This document shows, piece by piece, positions 21,557-34,205 of a stretch of DNA of 64,000 nucleotides; position 1 is the stretch's first letter, and each line of letters begins with the position of its first letter. Source of the DNA: Oenanthe sinensis (Eukaryota > Streptophyta > Magnoliopsida > Apiales > Apiaceae). Location: assembly GCA_028671895.1 (NCBI GenBank), contig CM053795.1:11615501-11679500 (forward strand). The letters are read 5' to 3'. The notes beneath the pieces are model-generated. The model worked only from the letters and a program-made list of their open reading frames with translations. It had not been told where the DNA came from and did not search any database. Position numbers and translations under genes: made by a program.

Positions 21557-24250
21557 ATGCTACGATCAACACCCTTTTCTAAATCAGGTCTGTCCCATCT
21601 CACTCACCTCTTACTTTTTATCAAACACTTGTCTTTATCATCTTCTTGTTTCTCCAATTTTGCTACTACACTCCCAAAGATTCAATCTTTAAGTGCCCAG
21701 CTCTTACCTATTCTCTCTACCCCCAATTGGGAGAAACACCCATCTCTTAAAACTCTAGTTCCTTCCATTTCTTCATCTAATCTCACTTGTTTTTTTCATG
21801 AGAACCCATGTATTAACCCTCATGTTGCTGTATCTTTCTTTTATTTTGTTACTCAAAATCCGAACTTTAAGGCTAATGTGAGGTTGTATGCTTCTTTGTT
21901 GAGTATTTTGGTGCAAAATAAGCTTGTGGGCATGGCTGATAAGATCTGTATTTTGATGATTAAGTCGTGTGAGTCGATAGATGATGCGAAATTTGTAGTG
22001 GGGTTGGTGGGGGATATGGTATTTAAGTTTAATGTTAGATGTTATAATACATTGTTGATGACATTATGCAGGTTTCTTTTGATAGATGATATGAAATGTA
22101 TGTATTTAGAAATGTCAGGTGATCAAATTTTGCCGAATATTTACACGTTTAATACTATGATTAATGGTTACTGCAAATTGGGGAATGTGGGTGAGGCTAA
22201 ATTGTATGTGAGCAAGATTTTAGAAGCTGGGTTGAAGCCGGATACTCATACTTATACGTCTTTGATTTTAGGTTATTGTAGGAATAAGGATGTTGATAAT
22301 GCTTTTAAGGTCTTTATGGCTATGCCACAAAAGGGTTGTCGGAGAAATGAGGTCTCTTACACTAATTTAATTCATGGGTTTTGTGAAGTTGGAAAAATTG
22401 ACAAAGCTCTTGAGATTTTCTCGAACATGGGGAACGATAATTGTTCTCCTACTGTGAGAACTTTTACGGTTTTGATTTCGGCCTTATGTGCATTAGGTAG
22501 AATGTCTGCATCGTTGAATTTGTTCAGAAAAATGGCAGCAAGAGGTTGCCAGCCAAATGCCCATACATATACTGTGCTCATTGATGGCTTTTGTAAAGAT
22601 AAGAAACTTAATGAAGCAAGGGGAATGCTAAATGAGATTGCTAGAAAAAGGTTGGCTGGAAGTGTAGTGGCATACAATGCTTTGATCAATGGGTATTGTA
22701 CAGAAGGAATGATCGATGCTGCAATTACAATATTTGACATGATGGAGTTGAACAACTGTAGGCCAAATGTTCGAACATACAATGAGTTGATACGTGGCTT
22801 TTGTAAAGTCAAGCGAATTCACAAGGCAATGACACTGCTTGATAAGATGAAAGAGCAAAAGTTATCGCCGAGTCTTATCACATATAACTTGTTAATTCAT
22901 GGACAATGTGTGGAGGGTCATGTTGATAACGCAGTAAGGCTGGTTAATATATTGGAGGAGGATAATTTGATCCCTGACTTGTGGTCTTACAGTGCTATCA
23001 TTGATGCCCTGTGTAAAAATGGGAGGGTTGAAGAAGCTCATGCACTATTTGATTCACTCCATGTGAAGGGTATAAAACCTAATGAAGTTACTTATACCAC
23101 ATTGCTTGATGGTTACTGCAAGGCAGAGAAGATCGATTGTGCCATATCTTTGTTCGAGAAAATGCTTATCGAAGGTTGCTTTCCTAACTCATGCACTTAC
23201 AGTGTGCTAATTGAAGGATTATGCAAAAATGGCAAAGTGCATGAAGCAGCAAAATTTATAGAAAAAATGGTAGATAGAGGTGTAAAACCGACAATTATAA
23301 CTTATTCCATTATTCTTGAGCAATTTCTTAAAGAGTATGCATTTGATGATGCTGGGAAGACTTTTGATCAAATGGTGTCCTTAGGATATATGCCTGATGT
23401 TTGTATATATACTTCATTTCTTCTTGCATATGTCAACAAAGGGAAGCTAAAAGAAGCTGAGAATCTGATGACTAAAATGAAGAAGGAAGGCGTTCATCCA
23501 GATTTTAAGACATACACAGTATTAATTGATGGGTATGGGCGGTTAGGATTGTTACATCGTGCCTTTGGTTCTCTAAAAGATATGATTGATGCTGGATGTG
23601 AACCTTCAATTTATACTTATTCAGTAATAGTAAAGCATTTGTTGATAGAAAATCAGAAGACAAAGAACAGCAGTCAAACAGGATTTGATTTAAATCAGAA
23701 TGTCACCTCAACTAATATTGCTGATATTTGGAAACTGATTAAATTTGATACTGCTCTTGATCTTCTGGAGAAGATGGTTGAGTTTGGTTGCAAACCCAAT
23801 GTTAACACTTACAAGGCACTTACATCTGGACTTTGTAGAGAAGGGCGCTTCGAAGAAGCATGGATGTTGGTTGATATTATGAAGAAAAAGGAGCTTACTC
23901 CTGATGAAGATATGTATAACTCTTTACTAACTTGTTGTTGCAACTTAAGAATGTACGAGGATGCGGTGAGGTTGCTTGATGCTATGTTCCAATGTGGGTA
24001 TTTACCACATTTAGACTCTTGCAAAGTCATTGTATGCGGATTATGTGATGATAGGAGTAATGAGAAGGCTAAGACAGTTTTTTGCAGTCTTCTTAATTAT
24101 GGATATAATCATGATGAACTAGCATGGAAACTTCTTGTTGATGGTTTGCTTAAGACGGGCCTTGTTGACATATGCTCAGAACTGGTGAGCATTATGGAGG
24201 AAAACGGTTGCTTGCTTCATCCTCGGACATATTCAATGTTGAATTGTTAA
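21557..24250 (+). CDS. P-class pentatricopeptide repeat protein (At5g65560-like)
   Basis: Intronless, 897 residues from the first ATG after an in-frame stop at 21452. The N-terminus (MLRSTPFSKSGLSHL...) is Ser/Leu-rich and basic with no acid in the first ~55 residues, as in a mitochondrial or plastid presequence. From Val160 to about residue 890 there are ~20 tandem 35-residue P-type repeats of the form TYNxLIxGxCKxGxxxxA...GxxPD; no E or DYW domain follows, so it is not an RNA-editing type. Repeat 16 carries an insertion of ~29 residues (near QTGFDLNQ). P-class PPRs bind single-stranded organelle RNA and stabilise, process or activate translation of transcripts. The frame is intact. The nearest named relative is from memory, not from a search. 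Confidence 0.92.
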   Translation: MLRSTPFSKSGLSHLTHLLLFIKHLSLSSSCFSNFATTLPKIQSLSAQLLPILSTPNWEKHPSLKTLVPSISSSNLTCFFHENPCINPHVAVSFFYFVTQNPNFKANVRLYASLLSILVQNKLVGMADKICILMIKSCESIDDAKFVVGLVGDMVFKFNVRCYNTLLMTLCRFLLIDDMKCMYLEMSGDQILPNIYTFNTMINGYCKLGNVGEAKLYVSKILEAGLKPDTHTYTSLILGYCRNKDVDNAFKVFMAMPQKGCRRNEVSYTNLIHGFCEVGKIDKALEIFSNMGNDNCSPTVRTFTVLISALCALGRMSASLNLFRKMAARGCQPNAHTYTVLIDGFCKDKKLNEARGMLNEIARKRLAGSVVAYNALINGYCTEGMIDAAITIFDMMELNNCRPNVRTYNELIRGFCKVKRIHKAMTLLDKMKEQKLSPSLITYNLLIHGQCVEGHVDNAVRLVNILEEDNLIPDLWSYSAIIDALCKNGRVEEAHALFDSLHVKGIKPNEVTYTTLLDGYCKAEKIDCAISLFEKMLIEGCFPNSCTYSVLIEGLCKNGKVHEAAKFIEKMVDRGVKPTIITYSIILEQFLKEYAFDDAGKTFDQMVSLGYMPDVCIYTSFLLAYVNKGKLKEAENLMTKMKKEGVHPDFKTYTVLIDGYGRLGLLHRAFGSLKDMIDAGCEPSIYTYSVIVKHLLIENQKTKNSSQTGFDLNQNVTSTNIADIWKLIKFDTALDLLEKMVEFGCKPNVNTYKALTSGLCREGRFEEAWMLVDIMKKKELTPDEDMYNSLLTCCCNLRMYEDAVRLLDAMFQCGYLPHLDSCKVIVCGLCDDRSNEKAKTVFCSLLNYGYNHDELAWKLLVDGLLKTGLVDICSELVSIMEENGCLLHPRTYSMLNC

Positions 24251-25517
24251 TTGATAGATTTCCTTTGTAAAACCAACCGATGATAACTAAATCAGAATAT
24301 TATGGTCAAGATTGTCAGAATGTCATGAGCAATGATCCTCTCCGACTCTACTCATCAGTCCAGTGTAAGTTTCTTTATATATTCTCCTCTAATGTACATG
24401 GACTTTTCCTTTTTCTTTTTGGGGACATGGGGGAGCTTACTCTGATTTGTAAAAGGGATGTGAATTCATTTGATCTGCCTTTTCAAGTAAACATGTGGGT
24501 TTAGTGTGTCTTTAGGTACCTACATAACCAAGGTTTTTTTCCCCCGGACTTATCTGTAGTATGTTTTTGTATTGAGGTCTGTAGAGGATGAGTCAAAACT
24601 GCATATGTTCTGCTCTAGAGAATGTAGTCAACATAAGACCATCCAACTACTTTTATTCGTAATTCTAATGACACAGATCATGTGGCAATCAATATGTCAA
24701 TCTTGGTAAAAAAAATTGTAACATTTTTCTGTTTGGTGTATTTGCATGTAACACTAACTTGGGGTTGTGCTTTTGAGTTTTTGCATGATTTCAGGTATGT
24801 ACCATTAGATGGACAACTACAGCAAAAACATTTTTTCTGCTTACCTCATTTTTATAACAAATGGTTTCTATCGATAACCTACTCACACCTCTTCACTGCA
24901 TTAGTTTTATTGTCCCAACCCCTTTCCACCTTTCAAGTATGAGCACCAACTATTGAATATTGATATTGTCATATATGTATTTTTAATGTTTGATACAGGG
25001 GTTTTTTGTGCTTATATCTCCCAAAATATGTCTCAAATATATTGTCTTTTAATTTCAGTGTCGGAAGGCTTAGAATTTCTTATCAGTGTCAGAAGGCTTA
25101 GAATTCCACATCATTAAATCGTAAAGTTGCTTCCACCATCGAGGCATGCTAGGTGAAGCAAGTATGAATTCTTCCTTCAATTTTTTGCATCTTATTTATT
25201 GTTCAGTAATGAAGATGTCTGATTTAGCCGATTGATTATATAGTGACCAGAGGAATACTGTTATTGTTCATTCACTTGGTTTTATTTTCATTTTTGCTGA
25301 AAATTTGTGCTCTAACTTCTAATTGCTGAACATAAGTAATTTTTATATACACTATTAATACTCCAAAGAGAGTCCAGTTCATAGATGCAGTTTAGTCTGG
25401 TTGCCCATAGAAAATGAAACAGAAAACACAAACTCCTACTTAAAATAAAAATCTGACATATACCATCCTTCTGTTTATTTAGTTTATGTGCTTCATTTTA
25501 ACACTTAAAAATCTTTG
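24251..25517. other. Convergent intergenic region, PPR to subtilase
   Basis: Contains the 3' flanks of the PPR and subtilase genes. There is a short direct repeat GTGTC(G/A)GAAGGCTTAGAATT at 25060 and 25086. No gene is supported. Confidence 0.45.
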
Positions 25518-26153
25518 TTAGTTTCCTTGAACATTATAAACAACAATTGGACTCCGCACAGAATGACGAGAGCTTTTCCATATTAATGAGCCTGAAACTA
25601 AAATTTTAGCACTTGGCATTGATTTTGTCTTCACCACAACCATAAAGCTCCTCTTTTGTGAGACACGTGTAAAGGAAAGACTCGTCGGAGTAACACTGAT
25701 CTCAAGACCTTTTGGTGCTATAATGGTGGCATTATAGATAGCCAATGCAGGACCAACATTGGTAACTGTTCTTCTAAACACACCAGTCCTTTGTTCATGC
25801 TCACTTTTCAATGCAAGTTGCATTGTTGGATAGTTTATGGCGTCTTCACCACCGGCTGGAATCAAATTCGAGCAGTTTATCGATTTGCTACCGATCAGAG
25901 GGCCCAAAGATGATCCAGGATAACCCTCGTGGCACAGAAATTGAATGTAAGCCATTTCATCCATGTCGTAGACTAGTCCAGGACTAGTAGCTCTTCTAGG
26001 GTTTAATTGACCAGTACCGTAGGCAAATTCAGCTTCATGGTTAACCTTTGAACTCATTGGTATTGCTTTGATTAAGATTCACATATATTGCATTGCATAA
26101 AAATGTAAATCGTTAGTGCATATTCATACTAGTTTTTGCATGAGGATACATGT

Positions 26154-26814
26154 TGTAACACCTCAGTCCCACATCGAGTAGATTGTGATAGTTTGTTCAG
26201 TATATAAGTAAAAGTACTACTACTAAGTGCACCAACAAATCATTGATCTTTTGGGGGCCTGTGATGGGCTTGTTGATTATCCAAGTTGTTGCATTTGGGC
26301 CAGTTTACTTTGGCTTATTTCAGATTCGGAAGTCGGGACTTGACCCGATTTTTGAAAAAGACTCGGGATTTGACCTGGGTTGTCACATATGGTATCAGAG
26401 CTGACTCTCGAAAGTTTGATTCGTCAAGTTGCCGGAGGTGGAGACACGAAGGCTGATGGTATTATCCCACAATGGACAGAGGTCCGGAGGTGGGGACACG
26501 AAGCCAGCCGGTATTATCCCACAATGGCTAGAGAGGTACAATCTGGGCCTATCCTCGTCAGAAATTTAAGTGGGAGAGTTTGTAACACCTCAGTCCCACA
26601 TCGAGTAGATTGGGATAGTTTGTTCAGTATATAAGTAAAAGAACTACTACTAAGTGCACCAACAAATCATTGATCTTTTGGGGGTCTGTGGTGGGCTTGT
26701 GGATTACCCAAATTGTTGCATTTGGGCCAGTTTACTTTGGCTTATTTCAGATTCGGAAGTCGGGACTTGACCCAATTTTCGAAAAAGACTCAGGATTTGA
26801 CCCGGGTTGTCACA
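26154..26814 (+). mobile_element. TRIM family A, complete copy in the last subtilase intron
   Basis: Two 234-bp LTRs (26154-26387 and 26581-26814), each starting TGTAACACCTCAG and ending GTTGTCACA, flank a 193-bp centre and are about 95% alike by eye. A primer site TGGTATCAGAGC (26390-26401), matching the 3' end of initiator tRNA-Met, follows the first LTR, and AAGTGGGAGAG precedes the second. The 5-bp target duplication CATGT is perfect at 26149-26153 and 26815-26819. The centre is two ~51-bp units (from 26431 and 26482) with GGAGGTGG(A/G)GACACGAAG and has no protein. It is antisense to the host gene. Confidence 0.95.
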
Positions 26815-27941
26815 CATGTACTCTCTCTCACACACACACACAAATTTAGTGTCTCAAAATCTAAAAAAACATGCATTTTTAAGAGATTTACCTGTGGTCA
26901 TGATTGCAGATTTGATTGCAGCTGGAGACCAATCAGGATGAAATGATTTTACGTAGGCGGCTGCACCACCTACGTGAGGGCATGCCATGGAAGTTCCCGA
27001 CATGAGGGTGAATTTTGAGTGCTGTGTATCACCTTTTAATCCTGTAAGGGACTTCAGTGGGGTGTATGCTGCCAAAATATCAAGCCCCGGTGCGGCAATA
27101 TCAGGCTGATCCATAAATCCATCAGCCAACAAGATCAATTATGTAACAGATAAAGATGCATACTGTGACCAATAAATTAAAACAACCACGTCATATTTTT
27201 CTGCCCTAAACTGTGTTACATATACCTTTAGAAGATGCTTTGCTCCATGATTTGGACCCCTAGACGAAAACGAAGCAATAAATGGAGCTGGGATTTTAGT
27301 TTCTTCAGTCTTGTATATTACACCAGATGGAGTTCTGCAAAATTTGTAGAACAATAATTTTATCGTAAATAAAAGTAAAAAAATATGCATCTTTATATTT
27401 GCAAGTATATATATTTAGCACGTGCTTTTCTGATCTTATATATTTATTGATGATTTCGCCTGTGGAGTTCACCATGGTTGAAGGTGCCATAAAAATCATG
27501 GCAGCGTCAAGAAACATTTCACTTTGGATGATTGTTCCTATTCCTCCAAGGCCTTTGACAATAGAATCGATACCCCAGGAAGATAGTTTGCAGTGAACAA
27601 TTTTTCCCTTCACTTTATTCGCATCCATTGAATCTTCCATGCAGAAGCTGTGAAATAGAAATGCATAAATGAACCAATTGTTAGAAATTTAAATTCAAGT
27701 ATAGCTTAATATGATTTTTTTGTTTATGTATAAAGTTGTGAGGAGTTACCCTGCACTTTCTTTACTTGCTGCATTCTTGGCTGCATCTGCCCCGATTGCA
27801 AGAGGATACTGCTTCTGCTTTGGTTCAAACAAATTAACTCCAACTCCCTGCGCATTACATATGAAGTATTTGATATTTCTAAAATCATGTTTGAGTGTGT
27901 ATTATAGAGTTGAAATATTGTAATTTACGGTACTAATTTAG

Positions 27942-28228
27942 TACTCCCTCCGTCCCGACCAAATGTTTATATTTGGTTTGGGCACGAAGACCAAGGATAT
28001 TGGGTGTAATATTGTTAAAATAAATGAAGTAGTGGGTGTAATAGTGATTTTATTGTTAAAATAAGTGAAGTAGTGGGTGTAATAGTGTAAAGTGTTGAAA
28101 AAATGGAGTGAAGTAGTGGATGTAATAATGTATTTTATTGTAAAAAGTTACTATTTTTAGTAATGTAGAGAATTGGTGGGACGTCCCAAAAAAGAAAGTG
28201 TAAATAAATGGAAGGGACAAAGAGAATA
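27942..28228. mobile_element. Stowaway/mariner-type MITE in subtilase intron
   Basis: Left end TACTCCCTCCGTCCCGACC is typical; the right end (AAGGGACAAAGAGAATA) is decayed. Inside are repeats of AGTAGTGGGTGTAATAGTG. The same inner phrase, inverted, occurs in the MITE at 56491-56776. Confidence 0.75.
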
Positions 28229-28523
28229 TAAACTATACATTAGGAACTAATATTAGGAGATCAGATTAGCCAAGCACCCCATATAGCTTTAGTAAACACA
28301 GACTTACTGAAATAGTTTGTCCATTTCCCAGCACAACTTTGCTTTTGAACTGCCTGCTAATGCCACTAGCTGCCACAGTAAAAATCCAAGGTGCATGATT
28401 TGTTACACTTCTCAGACTAGGACCATCATTACCGGCAGATGCTACAGTTATTATCCCTTTCCTCATAGCATGGAAAGATCCGAAAAAGGTTGATTTTTTT
28501 GTTTGGCAAAGAATAAAAACCTA

Positions 28524-28868
<345 letters not shown>

Positions 28869-28971
28869 TTAATGGGAAATACAGTTGATGGTTTAATAAA
28901 AATAGAGAATTGGAGCTAGTGTATGAGTAAACCTATTTAAGATTGCTTGATGAATCCACAGTCTTAGATCA

Positions 28972-29033
28972 ACACACACACACGTGCGCGCGCGCACACA
29001 CACACGTGCGCGCGCGCGCGCACACACACACAC
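28972..29033. repeat. 62-bp alternating purine-pyrimidine (CA/CG) tract, Z-DNA-prone
   Basis: CA repeats alternate with two CGTGCGCG-type cores without a break in purine-pyrimidine alternation. It lies in subtilase intron 5, just after the exon ending at 29048. Confidence 0.9.
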
Positions 29034-30170
29034 TTGTAACTACTAACTTGTTGCATCCAGAAAAATTAGCAGACTTAAGGCAGCTTCCTTTCCACTTGAC
29101 TGGAGGGGGACCAAGTCCAAGATCACTGAAACTCTCTGCTTCCGGAGTGATCCCTGCCATATGCATATACAAGGCCAAAGACAAATTGGTGATAATTACA
29201 TATCAGTAACTCATTAGACATTAATCATTATGCAATTAATTCTAATATAACAAAATTAATTTTAAAGAACGTCTTTACTACCGGTCGACCTGATTCTCAG
29301 TTTTAACAAAATTTCATAATTTGCTTACCTGTATCAAGTACTCCCACTATAATGTCACGCTCCATTTTTAGCCTTCTTTTGGTATTTTGAGCTAGGCCAA
29401 TAAAATCCCATGATTTTGTTGTATGAAGCTGGTGATACTTATTCTGGAAAACTGAGAGTACCCCATCCATGCCTAATTATATAGAAACAATCAAATACAA
29501 TAATTATAATTTACAGGGAAAATTTCTGAAAATTGAGATTCTGGCATTTAATAACAACCATCTTTATTTGCATATACCAGATAATCTGTTAGCTTCATGT
29601 TCATATAGTTCTGCAGCAAATGCATTGAAAACTTTTGTATAACTATAAGCAAGAGATTCCCTAGCATCATCCTCGCTGTATTTACAAGATCAATATCAAA
29701 ATTCTTATGTTATTTTTCGTAACTTGTACTTCCAAACCATACATGATACACTTATGGACTTTTGCATGCTATAATATCTAGAACAAATAGAAGGATAAAA
29801 GCTAACCATCCCTTCAAAGATGTGAGGATATTAATGTGCCTCTGCTGAAGTAATAACTCTTGGTCGACTTGATCTTCCAAGAAAACAATGTAAAACTCCT
29901 GCAAAGTAAATCATGAGTGTTTATTCCAATATATGTGTTATATCATCCTCTGTGGAGGGAAGAGTATAGCTTTAATCGTATCTTTTATCAACAAAAAAGT
30001 GTGGCATTAGCTAGTATTCCGTGATTGAATTTACCACATGAGTAGCATGATGATTAAACGATATATAGTAAAGATACCTTCTGCAGTTGTCCTATAACTG
30101 GAATGGAACTAGTAAAGAATATAAGAACAAGAGAATAAATCTGAAGGACGTTTATGAATAAATTCCTCAT

Positions 30171-31530
30171 AGTTGTTTAAGGAGTGATAAATTTTGATAT
30201 GAGCTATGTGCTGATACATTTCTCTATAAATAGTTACTAACCATGAAGATTAAGTAGAGACTTCAGCTTAACTTCTAGCTAGTGTTGGGGAACCTTGCAA
30301 GGAAGAAATATATCTATAAATGTCTTTATTTGTGTTTCTAGGATGTTTATGGCCGAACTTAAATGAACATAGCAATCATGTCTCATTTGTATGAGAGGGC
30401 CGTTCGGATTTTGATATTTCGACACATTTTAACAATTATAAAAGATATTTGTAAATCTTTGTAGGAAGAACATAAGAACCTTAAAGTGTCCTTACTGCTT
30501 GTAAACAGAAGTTTTGGTGCAATGAATACAGAGGATGAAATGTTTTCATCCATTCCTTGTGGCTTGTAATATGCATTAAAATCTAAATTTGCATATTATG
30601 TAAATTATAAAAACAGATACATGAATTTTTACCATGGTAAGTAATATGGAGTGCAATTGATAAGAATTATTGTTTTGTTTGCAAGTAAGGCACAAAATAA
30701 GCAGATCGATTGTGTATAGTTAGATATCATTATCGAGTGTAAATGAAGTGGCTTATGGACAAAGAGGCCATTACATCCGGAAACAATCATATCTTTGATT
30801 GTAATGCAAGTCCCCTTTGTTTCTGTCACTAGTCCCCTTTGTTTCTGTCACTAGCAAGTAGCTACATTCTATACCCAAAAAATTTACAAAATTCATGCCT
30901 AATTATAAAGAAGCCACAACTTCCTAAATGCAGGAATAATATAATTTTATACGTTAAACTTATTTGGGTGTGCACAGATGCATTGTTTTTTTATATAATC
31001 TTGTTAAACGTGACAATTTTTATTCTATAAACAAAGTTGGCACACCTCAAGTTATAATACAATTCAATGAGTTGAAAAAAATTTGTGAACATGGATTTCC
31101 GAAAATTCAGATATTCTAATTTTCTATTTGATATTTCATTTTAAAAATTTGGATATTTGATCTAAATTTTTCGGACCAGATATTTAATTCTAATTTTTTT
31201 TAATGAATTTAAATTCAAATTATAACTTTTTACAAAATCGATATCCTAATTTTATGATCTTTTAAAAAATACAGTTCTTCTGCCAATACAAAAAAAATCT
31301 AGTTCTATAATTCTATAATTAATAATCAATTTGATTTAGTAAATATAACCCTGTATATTTTATGGCCCTGTTAGTTCTATAAATATATGAATTATCTTTT
31401 TTAATTGAAAATAATATTTTCAGAATTTTAAAGGTGTTTTTAACCGGTCTAAACCCTACCAAACAATCCCTTGCCAATTGAACATGAAACATCTAAACCC
31501 CACTATTCATAGCTTAAACCCTTAATAAAA
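30171..31530. other. Divergent intergenic region, subtilase and CAF-like pseudogene
   Basis: AT-rich. A TATA-like CTATAAATAG (30223-30232, palindromic) lies 55 bp upstream of the subtilase start and could serve it. A short direct repeat AGTCCCCTTTGTTTCTGTCACTAG occurs twice near 30808 and 30832. No other gene is supported. Confidence 0.45.
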
Positions 31531-33137
31531 ATGCTACTCTTCCTCCTCACCCAACTTTTTGGCCGGAAAATCCCACCGCCGCCAATCGCCGTCACTTCTC
31601 CACCTCCTACACCCCATCAAACCTCCTCTCCAAATAACCACTTCACCCTCCATCTTCTCTCCACCAAAACCCAACCCGAATCCAAACCCACCAAGAAACC
31701 CAAACCCCAATACAAACCGCCGTCATCTCTCGACCGGTCCGGCAAGAAACCTGTCCGATCAGAGCTCCCGTTTGATTTCCGGTTTAGTTACACTGAGAGT
31801 AGTCAAGTGGTGAGGCCCATTGGGTTGAGGGAGCCAAAGTACTCGCCTTTCGGGCCGGATCGGGTTGATTGGGTATGGAGAGGGGTTTGTGCTCCGGTGG
31901 TGAACCCGAAAGTGGGGTCGGTGGATGAAGAGAAAGTGGAGTTGAATTTGGAAGAGAAGAGGAAAAGGACTGGAGATAAGATTTAGGGGGACCCACTTAG
32001 TAATGCTGAGAGGATTGCTCTTGTTGAGAGATTTCAAAGGCATAGAACCAAACTCCAGATCAATATTGGTAATATATACTACATTTTTTATATGTATTTA
32101 TGTGTGTGTATATTGGTGATTGCATTTCGATTTTACATTTTACGTGGCAAAAATGTGTGTTTGAGTTCTTGATGGAATGAGTATTGGTAGTTCAGTTTAA
32201 AGTTTTAATTTTTAGGATGTTGGGAACCCGCAATAAAAAAATTGTAGTGGGACTCTCTATGGATGGGAATATGGGATGGATTTAGAATATTTTTACATTT
32301 GGGATGTATGAAGTTAACGAAGTAGCTGTTGTTTAGGACAACTATATATTTTTTTTGAGTTCATGGTCCGTTGTATGAAGAAAGTTCTTGAGTTGTTTTG
32401 GTGCTAGGCTACTTCAGGCCATATTATCCGTGCACTCCTGGTTATTAGATTAGATTTGAGGTATTTTAGAAACTTGATAGCTTGAAAGTGATGATATGTT
32501 ATGTGGGTTGCGATGTGGAGTACTAATCAACAATTTCTTTTAGATGACAAAAGGAATTGTGATTTTCTGAAGTGAAAATGGGATCTTTTTGGTAGTTAAA
32601 AAAGCAAGACCTCTTGTATTGTAACTTTTAGCGAAATGAAAATATGAAATATTGAATTGATTGGTTTGTATATTTCTTTATATTTGGCATTTAGGAAGAA
32701 AATTTGAAGAGGAAAGTAAAATTTTTGAGATTTTGGGTTGTCCTGATCGAGATCTTTAGGTTCATAGCTTAAACCTTATTTTTGGAGTTCTGTTGCACAA
32801 AATTCATGTGGTTATATATTAAACTGTTTTTTTATCGCATATATTTTGTCATGCTGCTCTGATATACTCCTCTGTATTTTCTTTGTAGGAAGAGATGGTG
32901 TAACACACAACATGTTGAATCATATTCATAATCATTGGAAACATGACGAAGCAGTCAAGATCAAGTGTATGGGTGTGCCTACTGTCAATATGAAAAATGT
33001 GTGCAGTCAGTTAGAGGTAATCTATTTTTTCACAATAATTTTTGCAGTTCTCTTCTCGTTTTCATCTCCTACAGTCATTCTACGATCATTGTGTATTTGT
33101 GATGGCTAAGTTTGTGCATTTCATATATCTGGCATCC

Positions 33138-33138
<1 letters not shown>

Positions 33139-33233
<95 letters not shown>
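33139..33233. repeat. Compound microsatellite (GTAT)n-(AT)n-(AG)n
   Basis: Three simple repeats run into each other directly downstream of CAF exon 2. Confidence 0.95.
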
Positions 33234-33234
<1 letters not shown>

Positions 33235-33931
33235 TGAGGTTTTGTGGGTAACCACTCTCGTGGGTAACTAAGTAACTCTTATTCTCATCCATTAGATAAA
33301 TAGACCTTTTAGTATAATGATGTACTCTAGACTAGGGGATCGGACATATACAAGTAACTGCTATTCATGATGTTTTCGTTTATTTCACGTGTTTTGATGT
33401 CTAACTATATTATCATTGACATTTTGTTATCTTTTGATATCATTTAAAATTATTTTATTACCTTTTACTTATTTTACATTTTACATTTTTATTAAAATAA
33501 AGTTATTTCATTTTTAAATGTGTTTTGTATTATTTTTTATCTTATAAATTTTTTCTATTTTTTTTTTGTATTCTGAATAGAATTTCATATAATTTATTTT
33601 CTGTATTCTATAACCATGATTTTATATTTTATAATTTTTTATGTAATCTTAATGTGTACTGTAATTTTTATATGTTTTGTATAATTTTATATTCTTTATT
33701 TTTTTTGTTCTGAATTTTTTGTATTTCGTAATCTTAATGTTTCATGTAATTTTTTTTATGTAATTTTAATGTGTACTCACTTTTATTTTAATTTTTTGTA
33801 TGCGCTATATATATTTTTGATAGTATATATTTTTGTAGTGTATATTTTTTCTTTAATTTTATAATTTTTATTATGATTTTATAGTTTCTTATGTTTTGTA
33901 AAACAAATTTGTTCTGAATTCTTTGTGTTTT
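33234..33931. other. T-rich insertion or filler replacing the middle CRM exon
   Basis: About 700 bp rich in phrases like TTCTGTATTTTATAATTTT, similar in style to the arms of the MITE at 10307-10699. It ends just before the relic GTTCCTGCCTTGACAAGACTTG of a CAF exon. It may be a transposon, but I could not define its ends. Confidence 0.35.
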
Positions 33932-34044
33932 GTTCCTGCCTTGACAAGACTTGGTACACACACTCTCTGCTGTTTATTTTAATAATAATTCTACTAGAGA
34001 CTCAAATACTCTTTGTCGCAATGCAACAAAGAACGGCTATTATG

Positions 34045-34130
34045 GCAGTCTTGTACCTATGGTCCGTGGTGTTTTTCTCATGGAAGAGCAGTCTTCTACC
34101 TATGGTCCGTGATGCTTTTCTCATGGAAGA
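34045..34130 (+). repeat. 43-bp tandem duplication in CAF exon
   Basis: Units 34045-34087 and 34088-34130, both GCAGTCTT(G/C)TACCTATGG..., differ at a few bases. As 43 is not a multiple of three, the reading frame is shifted. Confidence 0.9.
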
Positions 34131-34205
34131 GCTGATTCGCATAGACTGTAAAGGCCTTGAAAGGAGTGACTACAAAAAAATTGGCTGCAAACTGAGGGTA
34201 ATTAT

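Noticed and set aside
22372..22858. ORFs on the minus strand within the PPR gene
   Set aside because: Antisense shadows of the repetitive PPR reading frame.
24280..24942. Short plus-strand ORFs downstream of the PPR gene
   Set aside because: No conserved motif; probably 3' UTR or spacer.
26380..26634. 84-codon plus-strand ORF
   Set aside because: It covers the TRIM LTR-internal junctions and reads through non-coding repeat.
28943..29209. ORFs made of His-Thr or Cys-Ala repeats
   Set aside because: They are translations of the CA/CG tract in the subtilase intron.
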